Below are positions 54,445 through 63,841 of a DNA stretch of 64,000 nt, piece by piece. How positions within the stretch are numbered: the stretch's first letter is position 1; every line of letters begins with the position of its first letter. This stretch comes from Metridium senile. Taxonomy: Eukaryota > Cnidaria > Anthozoa > Actiniaria > Metridiidae. The stretch is taken from assembly GCA_949775045.1 (NCBI GenBank), contig OX459105.1:13667227-13731226 (forward strand), written 5' to 3'. Below the pieces are notes generated by a model. That model was not told where the DNA came from, ran no database searches, and was given only the letters and a program-made list of their open reading frames with translations. Both the position numbers and the translations under genes were made by a program.

Positions 54445-54527
54445 CACGAACTTGACACGGTTATTTCACGAACTTGACACGGATAATTCACGAACTTGAC
54501 ACGGATAGTTCACGAACTTGACAAGGG
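54445..54527. repeat. Four 22-bp units upstream of transportin
   Basis: CACGAACTTGACACGG recurs at 22-base spacing (54445, 54467, 54489, 54511). The block is 250-335 bases upstream of the transportin ATG and downstream of the RSPH1-like stop codon, so it is a candidate promoter-proximal array. Confidence 0.85.
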
Positions 54528-54602
54528 TGAAACGAGCGCGGTAAAGTACAGCACAAGAAGAAAAATAATAACAAATAACAAAACGATAAATACATGAAAA
54601 GT

Positions 54603-54608
54603 TTTATT
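54603..54608 (-). promoter_or_regulatory. Candidate polyadenylation signal of the RSPH1-like gene
   Basis: AATAAA on the minus strand about 120 bases after the stop codon. Confidence 0.55.
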
Positions 54609-54723
54609 TCATTATATTATAATAACAAATAAAAAGATTACATATCACTCTCGTATTGAAACGGTCTAATAAAAATTACAAAAATAACAAATCACATTCG
54701 AGATCTATCCGGAAACCGATTCC

Positions 54724-56257
54724 CTATGACAGATGGATATTCTTGAATCGTCGCGCTGAACTGCTTACTAGAGCCGTACAGACCCATTTGGGAGCAAACG
54801 TTTCAACCAAATCACCCATATTGTAGTAAACCTGTCGAGTCATGATGTACTCGCCCTTCTGTGCACACATGTTGTTAAACGAGAAAGCTCCATCACCAAT
54901 AGGTTCTTGTTCACTGAACGTTCCAGCAAATGTGTAATTGTTAGTTATGAGTCTTCCTTCGCCCTCAAACCTGTCGTAATCCCACGCTCCTAAGAAGAAT
55001 AAATACATGATTTTATTATAGCCTCTATAAAAAATATACCTAGATCGAATTTTATTTTATTTTATTTTATATTTTTTTATTTTATTTTATTTTATTTTTT
55101 ATTTGATTTTATTTTTTTAATTTTTTTTAATTTTTTTTTAATTTTATATTATTTAATTTTATTTCTTATATTTGTCGTAGTTCAATTTGTTTTAGACTCT
55201 TTTCTCTGTGACTCAGTGACTTGACTCGTGACTCTTCTTTATCCTCAGCCTTTTATTCTTTTTTCTTTCTTTCCTGTTTTTCCGGTTTCTTTCATTTTTC
55301 TTTCTCTATCCCTCTCAGTTTCTTTCGTTCTTTCTCCCATTTGCCATAACTAATTTCTTTCTATTGTTCTCCCTTATCTCAACCGATATAAATCGTCCTG
55401 TCTTACTTTCTTACCATCATACATGATTCCTTTGTTAGCAAACACATAACGACCTGTTCCATGTTTACGGCCTTCCTTCCACTCCCCATCATAAAAGTCT
55501 CCATTCTTGTAGATGTAGATGCCCTGTCCATGGCGTCTGTTGTCGTCCCATTCGCCAGTGTACACGGTGCCATCAGGATATGTCATTGCACCTTTTCCCT
55601 TTCGTTTTCCTTCCAAGTATTCCCCCTCGTACCTAAAACAATGAAAGCCATCATTGATTTTTATATATAAAATTGTAAGAACGTGTTTGATCATACAAGT
55701 AGATGTGAATTACTCATTGTTGCGCGCCCTGTGATCCGGCGCAACGATTAACTTCGAAATTCACCAGTGTTTCTCTTCATTCAAAACTGTGCATGTCATA
55801 TTTATCTGCGCTACGAGATACATGCATGCAAGAGTAAAATGTATAGTCCCTTTAAGCGGTTCCCTGCGCCATCTTAAAAGGTAGCCAGGCCTTTGCATCG
55901 AAGCGACTGAGACGAGCGTTTGAGCTTGCAATTAACACCTTGCCAGACAATTATTCGCGTGTATCATTGCAAGCTCAATGTGGTCTCGCTTCAATGCAAA
56001 GGCTCGGATACCTTTCAAGATGGCGCAGGGAACTGTGAAGTCCCTATTTACCTCGCTCTGTTTTCGAAAATGTACTTGCCAATACCATGTCTTTTACCAT
56101 TCTCGTACTGACCCGCGTACGTGTCTCCATTGGAGAACTGTGTTGTACCCAAGCCATGGCGTTCCCCTTGTTCGTTTCTGTCTCCTTCAAAGTTGTGTTT
56201 GTAGCTTTTCTTGATTTGTTTTAGGTCAACATCGTCGTATTCGTCGTCGCTCATCAT
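54724..56257 (-). CDS. RSPH1: MORN-repeat protein, radial spoke head 1 (RSPH1)-like
   Basis: The three exons, in transcript order 56257-56052, 55632-55415 and 54989-54724, are phase-consistent (2, 1), giving 229 residues. Start: two adjacent ATGs (56257, 56254) followed by an acidic stretch (SDDEYDDVD). Seven MORN-type repeats follow from about residue 23: [85 protein letters not shown] and a degenerate one. The acidic start plus RNExGERHGxG and NGDTYxGxYExGKRHG are typical of RSPH1, a component of the ciliary radial spoke head. It is shorter than human RSPH1 because the long acidic C-terminus is missing; the last residues (APKWV then a short basic tail) are divergent. Intron 1 contains a MITE that reaches almost to the 5' splice site. 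The stop codon is about 530 bases upstream of the transportin ATG, in the same orientation. Confidence 0.88.
55844..56045. repeat. MITE family E, copy 3, at the RSPH1 exon 1 splice donor
   Basis: Left end GTCCCTTTAAGCGGTTCCCT, right end GGGAACTGTGAAGTCCC, with CTTTGCATCGAAGCG and GAGCTTGCAAT inverted inside. The right terminus is about six bases from the GT of the exon 1 donor (56051-56050). Confidence 0.85.
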
Positions 56258-56769
56258 GATGATTTTTTCAAGTATAAGACGTTTTCTCAGGAGGTTCTAA
56301 AGCGCTGCTAGTTTGTGGAAAGTCGTTTCAACTATGAGCAATTAGAAAATATTGTTTCATTGTCATACGTGGAGGTGACGTTGGCGCGCGCGCAAATGTA
56401 GGTCCACTTCAATTTCTCTTAAATTAAATGACTTCTTTATTCCTTATTGATATCTTGCTATTCATTGAGATTCACTACAAATATTTTACATCCCGTACTT
56501 ATTATACTGTCAACATCTACATTTGAGTATTTTGTCAGGAGGACTCGTAATCAAATGAGTTTCGTTTGCAGTAAGATTGGTTCCCTGTGCATCGCGGAAG
56601 CGAGGAAGATTGAGGAGAGTAGGGTACTAGTCTCACTCGGTCAGTACTCGGCAAACACAGGAAACCCATGATATTTATAAACTGTATAGACACGAAGTTA
56701 GTTTATAAGCGTTTTCTCACAGTTTGTATATTCGAGTCGTTTTTTGTTACAATGGCCTCTATCTGATAT

Positions 56770-56990
56770 TGAAATGGATAGGGGTGCTCGACGGACGGTT
56801 TTGAAAATGACCCTAAAAGGTACGTACGCATAAATTAACTCAGATACCGATTTCAGAACCTAAAAGGTACGACCACATTTAAAAAAAATTTAATTTATAT
56901 AATCTTAAGTTCGAAAACTGACCCTAAAAGGTATGGTGCCAGTTCGAGACCCTAAAAGGTACGCGAGGGTCTTATTTTCGCCTAAGGGCT
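56770..56990. repeat. Fragment of MITE family F (CCCTAAAAGGTACG motifs)
   Basis: GATAGGGGTGCTCGACGGAC and four CCTAAAAGGTA motifs relate it to the complete elements at 60291-60634 and 61437-61704. The terminal G-run and right end are absent. Confidence 0.55.
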
Positions 56991-57362
56991 CGTGTGCATA
57001 CTAGAAAATACAAGTGACTTGTGGGATATTTCACGGTATGCCAATCGAAACCATTGTATAACTGGTATACACCCTTTACGAGAAACTTTGTCACCCGTGA
57101 AAAGTGAAAAGCCTACAAGCTAGTAGCGCAGGTGACTATGGTTAACCTATGTATACTTTACTAGAACGCAGGGATTTCATGGCCGTATTGTTACACTTGT
57201 CAATATGTTATTAAGAAATAACTTATTATCATTATTATTTTGACTTATCAGACAAAAGAAAGGCGAGCGGAATGCACATGTTGTTTCTGAACTGATCCAT
57301 GATCCTTTGCGCCACTAGCTTGTGTGCTTTTCACGAGAACAACTTTTCTCGGAGAGGGTGTA

Positions 57363-57674
57363 TACACCTATTTCAAAAAAGGTTGTCATCGCCAAATGCG
57401 ATAGGCTATAGGCGATAGGTCATTCCAAGACCCAAGTGCACTATGGGTATTATCTTAAATCGTGAATATAATGCCGCGTGCATACCGTCGTGTTTGAATC
57501 TCAATCATGCCAACTCCACTAAACAACGATTGTTGGAGCTTACATCATTAAAATTCATACACGGCGGCATTCACGATTTAAGATTATACCCATAGTGCAC
57601 TTGGGTCTTGGAATTGACCTATCGCCTAAAGCCTATCGCCTTTGGCGATGACAACCTTTTTTGAAATAGGTGTA
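57363..57674. repeat. MITE family D, subfamily 2 (long)
   Basis: TACACCTATTTCAAAAAAGG and GTTGTCATCGCCAAA at the left are inverted at the right. The stem continues through CCAAGACCCAAGTGCACTAT and TCTTAAATCGTGAAT. It is almost a perfect 312-base hairpin. Confidence 0.9.
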
Positions 57675-57713
57675 TATTGCAAATGGCCTATTGAAAAACT
57701 GCACGATCACAGC

Positions 57714-57761
57714 ACGGCACGGCACGGCACGGCACGGCACGGCACGGCACGGCACGGCACG
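57714..57761. repeat. (GGCAC)n microsatellite
   Basis: About ten perfect GGCAC pentamers, strikingly GC-rich for this region. Confidence 0.95.
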
Positions 57762-57848
57762 TGTATAGCCGGCAGCAAATTGGATGATTTCCTAGACACT
57801 GCACACGTTCTTTAAGTTTTTTAACCAAGGTCGCATGAATTTAAGGCC

Positions 57849-57968
57849 TAGTCCAAACGTCACATCTCATATATGCCGAATCTAATGCAAATGAATTCAT
57901 ACAATAATATAGGTTTTGCTCAATTCTATTAGATTCGGCACATGTGAGATGCGACGTTTGAATTAGGT
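57849..57968. repeat. Short palindromic MITE
   Basis: GGCCTAGTCCAAACGTCACATCTCAT-type sequence at the left is inverted as ATGTGAGATGCGACGTTTGA and AATTAGGTC on the right; GCCGAATCTAAT pairs with ATTAGATTCGGC. Confidence 0.75.
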
Positions 57969-58190
57969 CTCACTTACAGCGCCTTCTAGCCTCCTTCGCA
58001 GGCAACTCCTGAGTCCGAGAGTGAGTTTCGTAAGTTTGTTGAAAATTCGAAGCCGACGAAGCCTGGTGACGAGTCCCTTTAAGTCATTTTTTGCCATATA
58101 CCACAGGAAGCCCGCGTCGTGTTTTTCTTTTTCTTCGATTCTTCTGACTAAGAGATGCCTGCGGAGGAGGCTAAGCGCCTTCCATAAGAA
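57969..58190. repeat. Palindromic element with AGCGCCTT ends
   Basis: CTTACAGCGCCTTCTAGCCT and CCTTCGCAGGCA at the left pair with TGCCTGCGGAGGAGGCTAAG and GCGCCTTCCATAAG at the right. Open frames on both strands across it are palindrome artefacts. Confidence 0.65.
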
Positions 58191-58618
58191 CATTTCACAG
58201 TACTCTCTGCCTCGTTAACGCGTCTTCATAGAATTCTGATTCCCATTGAACCTGATCCGCCATTTTGGATGCTCGGCAGCCCAGCTTTCTATGCCTAATA
58301 TGGAAGATAGGTCACGTGCAATTAGCGAAAGCATATTGCTCAAGTTTTTATCGATCGAATGAATATTGCTAGAATTTTGGAATGAATATTTCTTGAATCA
58401 TGGAATCAGAATTATGTTTTAAATAGTCGTATATATTTGCTTGAATCATCGAATCAATTTTGCTTCAAACATTAAATTGTATGAATATACCCTGTGTATT
58501 GTCTCATAAATGTGAAGGAAAATCGAATGCACATCAAGCTGATTTTATCGAATTTTGCTACATTTTTATTAAATAAATTGAGCAATATATTTGAGTTTTA
58601 TTGTCAATGTGTGGAATT

Positions 58619-58880
58619 TACAGTGCGACTACTGAAAGCGGGGCCACCCAAACAAATTCCAAAATAAATAGTTTTTGAGATCAAACAAAATAATTGTAGC
58701 GAGTTCTCACAGGCTAAGATGTTTCTTATTCAATCTTGATCTATTCCGTTCACATAAAATGAAAATTATTAGCATTTTAATCCAAAAAATCAAACATTTG
58801 TAGACATTCTATTGTTCATATTCTCAATCGTGATTGGATGATTATGTTTTGGTTGCCCCGGTTTCAGAAGTCGCACTGTA
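58619..58880. repeat. Complete TACAGTGCGAC MITE
   Basis: TACAGTGCGACTACTGAAAG at the left is inverted as CTTTT-free CAGAAGTCGCACTGTA at the right, with CGGGGC and GCCCCGG inside the stems. A truncated copy is at 47714-47875. Confidence 0.8.
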
Positions 58881-59649
58881 AGTAACACATACACTCAACA
58901 TCAAGTTTTATTGACACATTTCGGCAATTAACCATATATTTTTCCCGCTCTTTTCGAATTGCGGACGCGCTTACCATTTATATATTTTCCCGCCTTTTTT
59001 TGTTTCGGTCCGTCATTTTAGTTTACATAAAGTTGACTGGTTGGATTTGCTTAAATGGAAAGCATTCCGGCATGCATTTGGAAGCATACAGTAAACACAG
59101 AGCAAAAATATGTTTAAATAAAAATTCAGAAAGACATTTCTTAATTCATTCAAAATTATCGTAGCACGTGTTTTATCAGGTATCAAATTTCACACTTACA
59201 AAAAAGAGTAGTCTAAAGAAAAGTTTATTAATATTATTTCCAAAAGTAACCAGTCAGCTTAACAAAAAATTACAAAGCTAAGTGTATCTTCCACAGAAAG
59301 CACCAAAGTATACTTTATTCTACTGTACATGTATGCACAAACTTTATGTCATGAATTTATTATCTTTCCGTACAATGCCAAGTTATGGAACAACTTAGGA
59401 AGCATTGGCTATTGGTATAAGTGATAGTTTGTCCTCCTTTTCGACATTTATTAACAAATCATGTATTCGTGTGTACTGTGTTAATATATTGCAGGAGGTT
59501 GCAAAAGAAAAGTGAACTTAGAAGTGATTCCATTGTGAGTAAATTAATTAGTAATATGAAACGATATATTATTTTTTCTTCCTCTCTTCTTCTTCTTCTT
59601 CTTCTTCTTCTTCTTCTTCTTCTTCAGTTACTAACATCAAATTTTCATT

Positions 59650-62600
59650 TTAATTGACTCTTCTTCTGCAAATGTAAGGCAGTTCTAGCCCACATGTGCC
59701 ATCTTTCCATTTATAATTGGAGCCTGTTTCCAATTGAAAGAGAACGCAGTCAGACATCTCGTAATTATCTTTTGGGTAATCGTCGTCCCAATATTGATAA
59801 GACATTGGGGAGCCATCACTGAAAGTGAACGTGTTTTCTTGGGTAAGATCATTCAAGCCGGTCCACACTGAATCTCGTTTGTCCCATCGCCCTGAGATAA
59901 AAGTAAATACTACTTAACGTATCACACATTTTTATGTATAGCATAACTAATTTGACCTATTTCAAAAATCGTTGTCGCACGTACCAAAGCTACAGTTCAC
60001 ACTCTGAAGCCTGCAAAGGATGTTGGTATTTCTACTCTTGTTATCAATTTATTCATAACATATTTTGATTGTACGTGTTTGTGTTATATGAACATAACAA
60101 ATTGTTGTAGTGGTAGATCATGAAACAAATATTTCTTACAAAGCGTGTAATAAATCACACATTCAGTTCATATTACCGACATCCTTTGCAGGCTTCAGAG
60201 TGTTGCCTGTAGCTTGGGCTGCGACAACGATTATTGAAATAGGTGTATATAGTTTAGACCCAAGTCTACACATCAGTAAAATATGAGCACCCGGGGGGGG
60301 GGGGGGGGGGGGGGTGTGCTCCCTTTGTCAAAGTGGTAGGGGTGATCGGCGTACCTTTTAGGGTTAAAAATATTTCCTGTGCGTACCTTTTAGGGTCCTG
60401 ACTCAAAAATCTCTTACATAACATGGTTCCGTACCTGAAAGGGTCATTTTTACTCTGCTTTGTTGCTCAAAAGTAAGCTTGGCCGGCAAGAACATCGCAC
60501 AGCCGTACCTTTTAGGGGTTGAAATCAACAAGGCTTTAACAGTTATTTTTGTCTTTGCGTACGTTTTAGGGGTCGTTTTCAAAACTTTCGCCGATCACCT
60601 CTACCACTTGGACAAAGGGAGTACATCCCCGGGGTGAACCGCTGACATCACCACAATGTGAACACATCACAACAATGTGAACACATCACCACAATGATGC
60701 CTTCGGTTTGGTCGAATAGTTGTTTAACAAATCTTACCCATTCGTTTGAATAGTCTACCAAGTGCTCCAATGGGCCAATTGAAAACAGCCAGTTCTCTTA
60801 CATAACCATGAAGCACACTACTTGCATTTCTGTCAAGTCCTATGTTGTAGTCGTGATTGGTCGACATAAGGGCTCCTTCGGAGATATCTAAATGTTGTTC
60901 TGCTTCTTTGGTGCCGTTGATAAAAACGACTGCAATGTGCTCGTTTTTGTCCCATGACGCCGTTACATACGTCCACACGTTGGAGCTTATTGCACTGTTA
61001 ATAAAAACAAATAAATACATCAAGTCACGAACTATAGAAGAATACTCCATAATTGAAGAAATTAAAACGCGCGTCTGTGCTGTGTGCAGTGGTGTTTGCT
61101 TTCTGTGCTGTATTTAATTATAAAGCGCGTAGACGCGTGCTTCTCTTAACACTTCTCTCGTGTTCTGCCAGCCCACATGTGCTTTATGACAAATTCTAAA
61201 CGGACGTGCAAGTACTGTGTGCTCTCATAAAGCACGTGCCTTGAGCAGCGAATCAGCTCGGCTTATTTTCATAAACAAATATTTCTATTTAGGAAATAGA
61301 AAACGAGGCAGCATGCTCAATCGAGTTATAGAAAACCCAAACAATTTGCTTCAAAAAGTTGCATGTCTTGGGTACGTATCGCTTTAAAGATTCTCAGCAG
61401 ATGCTACATTTGCATGCTTCATTACCGTGCAAAATCCCCGGGGGAAGGGGGGGGGGGGGTACTCCCTTTGTCCAAGTGGTAGGGGTGATCGGCGGACGTT
61501 TTGAAAACGATCCCGCACAGATAAAAATAAAGCAGAGTAAAAATGACCCTAACAACTGATTTTTGAGACAAAACTCTAAAAGGACCCTAAATTTACACAC
61601 AGAAAAACGCACGGGAAATATTTTAACCCTAAAAGGTACGCCGATCACCCCTACCACTTGGATAAAGGGAGAAATCTCCCCTCCCCCCCCCCCCCCCCCC
61701 CCCCAACCCGGTGCAAAATCTTTTACACTACTGTAGATTTACAATCACCAGTCTCTTACCTGACAGAAGATACAGTTGTAGTATTCGATGATTCAAACAT
61801 TAGCTTAAGGTGGACTTTTCCGTCCTTGCCAATCTTCACAGCGAACTGGTAAGGCGAAGACCAATCACCATACAATAAACCTTCTGACGCAGGAGTTAAG
61901 AGCTTGACCCAAGCCCCGATGGAGAAACCCCTCGGTTTTAATTGTATGGGAGGCGTGGTCGCATAGTTTTGGCTGTTACCGTCGAGGTACAGGGCTTTGT
62001 AACCATCTACAGTTTTGTATGAGGCTGTTCCTTTAAGACTGAAAAGAGAAGAAAGAATATATATATCTTATTAGACAGTTTGATGTGTAATATGGTTGGA
62101 TATTTTACGAGTGAAACGCTGTATTTTGACGAGCCTTCGGGCGAGTCAAAATGCAAGTTAACGAGTAAAATATCCAGCCATATTACACATTAAACTATTT
62201 AATAAGTTATTTATTGTCCAATCAAAAGGGTTTTTTTTTTGTTCTTTTATAATGCAAAATGTTGTTTTACTTAAGCGCTAGATAGTCGAGTAAAAATATC
62301 CCTGGATATTTTTACTCGATCCAGTCCTACTCCTGCGATATTCCTACTATTTATTACCATTTATTCATCACGACCTTTAAATTCTTAATTAATATTTGCA
62401 GCTACTCAGCTCGATTAGTTTTCTATTCTGAGTAGCTATTACCAAAATTTGTTTTAAATTTGTTTCCTTGTAATTTGTAATTTGTTATAATTATGGTAAT
62501 AAACTTATTATTATTTTTTATTTATTTATTATTTACTCGTCTATGACCAGTTGGATAATAATGATCTGCGTATAGTTCATTTTCATGCCAGTGTGTCATG

Positions 62601-63650
62601 CGTTAACAATTACTCGATACATAAATCAAGCAATCTGCGAATTTAATAATTTGTTCTTTGTTTCAATGTTAAAATAGTTACCTTATTGATAAATCTGATA
62701 TCCCATCTAATCTCAAGAACATCATCAACCTCGTGGATGAAGAATTTCCTAAAATGATATATGTTTTAATAATTAAATACAATCAACAATTTGACTACAG
62801 CTCTCGGTAATTTAAGGAATGTACACATTATCAAACAATTGAAACACTTCAAAATTCCACGGGCTGTAGTGAAATTCTAAAGAATATACAGTGGAACCCC
62901 GCCTTACGGCCACCCGCTTAATACGGCCACCCCGTTATTGCGGCCAGTTTTTTAGGTCCCGACGAAATGCATGCCCATACATTTTCTATAAAATTTACTC
63001 GCTTAATACGGCCACCCTGTAAATACGACCACTTTGGGCTGTCCCTTCGGTGGCCGGATTAACGGGGTTCCACTGTATTAATGCAGGCTATCGTGCTGAG
63101 ATTGTTCGATGAGATCCGTGAAAAGGTATATTTTCCCACTCTATCTCGTCGTACAAGTACTCGGCTCAGCCTTATATATCTGATATGAGCTCATGTACGA
63201 TGCGATTTCGTATAATTCTAGTCCCCTTCACAGTTCCCTGCACCATCTTGTAGCCGGGCCTCAGCATCGAAGCGAGACAAATGTTGAGCTTGCAATGATA
63301 GACCTTTTAACACCTTGCCACACAATTATTCACGTGTTTCTATCATTGCATGCTCAACGTTCGTCTCGTTTCGATGCAAAGGCCCGGCTACCTTTCGCAG
63401 GGAAACTGTGAATAGTCAAAGATCTATTCACAATGGACATACCTCTTGGTGCGCTTGGTAGAAGCTCTGTTGAGATGAAGTCCATCTCTTGCTGGCTGTG
63501 AATCGATACCAGGTCTCCTCCATGACCGCGACATTTGGTTCTAGCCTCGCCCCAGGTTACTCGGTCGTTGAATAACCGAAATTGAGACGCATTGAATACC
63601 TTCCAGTCAACGGAACCAAGACACTTTTCTGTACTGCAGCCATATCTTGA
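59650..63650 (-). CDS. C-type lectin split by a LamG-like domain (5' end beyond window)
   Basis: Five exons in transcript order: 63650-63443, 62748-62682, 62038-61760, 60994-60738 and 59891-59650 (stop). All junctions are in phase, giving 350 residues; upstream exons lie past the right edge. Exon A encodes the N-terminal half of a C-type lectin domain: WKVFNASQFRLFNDRVTWGE, the first conserved Cys (ARTKC) and GGDLVSIHSQQEMDFI. Exons B-D encode about 201 residues of laminin-G / concanavalin-A-like fold (LYLDGNSQNY, FSIGAWVK, WTYVTASWDK, VVFINGTKE, NIGLDRN, GYVRELAVFN). Exon E returns to the lectin half with VWTGLNDL, FSDGSPMSYQYW, MSDC, WKDGTC and PYIC, supplying the other three conserved Cys. 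The EPN/QPD sugar motif is replaced by YPKDN, so classical calcium-dependent sugar binding is doubtful. The protein is probably extracellular, but no signal peptide can be seen in this part. Confidence 0.9.
59953..60247. repeat. MITE family D, subfamily 1, copy 2
   Basis: ACCTATTTCAAAAATCGTTGTCGC at the left (terminal bases decayed) and GCGACAACG...GAAATAGGTGTA at the right; CTGAAGCCTGCAAAGGATGT is inverted inside. Between lectin exons D and E. Confidence 0.8.
60291..60634. repeat. MITE family F with a run of 22 Gs, copy 1
   Basis: The left end is CC followed by 22 G, then TGTGCTCCCTTTGTCAAAGT and GGTAGGGGTGATCGGCGTAC. The right end is GCCGATCACCTCTACCACTT, GGACAAAGGGAGTAC and CCCCGGGG. GTACCTTTTAGGG recurs inside. 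It lies in the same lectin intron. Confidence 0.85.
61060..61325. repeat. Dispersed AAGCACG-rich repeat in lectin intron C-D
   Basis: ACGCGCGT, GCTTTCTGTGCTGTA, TTATAAAGCGCG, ACACTTCTCTCGTGTTCTG, CTCTCATAAAGCACG and GAGGCAGCATGCTCAA relate it to sequence at 13680-13945 and 31121-31390. Confidence 0.5.
61437..61704. repeat. MITE family F, copy 2
   Basis: CCCCGGGGGAAG plus a G-run, then TACTCCCTTTGTCCAAGTGG and TAGGGGTGATCGGC at the left; GCCGATCACCCCTACCACTT, GGATAAAGGGAG and a long C-run at the right. In the lectin intron between exons C and D. Confidence 0.85.
62084..62214. repeat. Palindromic element in lectin intron B-C
   Basis: GTTTGATGTGTAATATGGTT and GGATATTTTAC at the left are inverted as GTAAAATATCC and AGCCATATTACACATTAAAC at the right, with TTTTGACGAGCC opposite GGGCGAGTCAAAA at the centre. 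Confidence 0.8.
62887..63077. repeat. MITE family C, copy 2 (intact)
   Basis: TACAGTGGAACCCCGCCTTA at the left, GGGGTTCCACTGTA at the right. GGTCCCGACGAAAT and CATTTTCTATAAAATTTA are inverted relative to copies 1 and 3. In the lectin intron between exons A and B. Confidence 0.9.
63221..63414. repeat. MITE family E, copy 4
   Basis: GTCCCCTTCACAGTTCCCTG at the left; GGAAACTGTGAATA at the right with part of the stem lost. The inner stem (TTGAGCTTGCAATGATAGA and its inverse) is intact. It ends about 29 bases from the donor end of lectin exon A. Confidence 0.8.
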
Positions 63651-63686
63651 CTGAATTGAAAAAATGAATATACAAAAAATGAATTC

Positions 63687-63841
63687 ACGCCGTTAATCCG
63701 GTCACTGAAGGGGCAGCCAAAAGTGGCCGTATTAACGGGGTGGCCGTATAAAGCGGATAAATTTTATAGAAAATGTATGGACATGTATTTCGTCGGGACC
63801 TAAAAAACTGGCCGCAATAACGTTAATAGTTCCCCTGTATT
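63687..63841. repeat. MITE family C, copy 3 (ends decayed)
   Basis: CACTGAAGGGGCAGCCAAAA, GTGGCCGTATTAACGGGGTG and TCGTCGGGACCTAAAAAACT match copies 1 and 2. The terminal CAGTGGAACC is worn on both sides. Just upstream of lectin exon A. Confidence 0.75.

Larger units (their letters stand above)
56258..59649. other. Intergenic region without a recognised gene
   Basis: RSPH1 5' flank and lectin 3' flank. It contains repeats at 56770-56990, 57363-57674, 57714-57761, 57849-57968, 57969-58190, 58619-58880 and a (TTC)13 tract at about 59578-59625. Several AATAAA signals on the minus strand (for example near 59446) could end the lectin transcript. No coding exon was recognised. Confidence 0.65.
60738..62748 (-). 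other. LamG-like exon cassette inside the lectin domain (exons B-D)
   Basis: Exons 62748-62682, 62038-61760 and 60994-60738 total 603 bases, a multiple of three, and both outer splice junctions are phase 1. The cassette is therefore symmetric: skipping it would join exon A to exon E in frame and restore an ordinary C-type lectin domain. Confidence 0.85.

Noticed and set aside
58021..58218. Mirrored frames of 65-76 codons on both strands
   Set aside because: They lie in the palindromic element 57969-58190; no motif or neighbouring exon supports coding.
59650..59891. Lectin exon E as a separate stand-alone gene
   Set aside because: It has a clean acceptor and its phase matches exon D and exon A, and it lacks the N-terminal half of the domain, which is supplied by exon A upstream.
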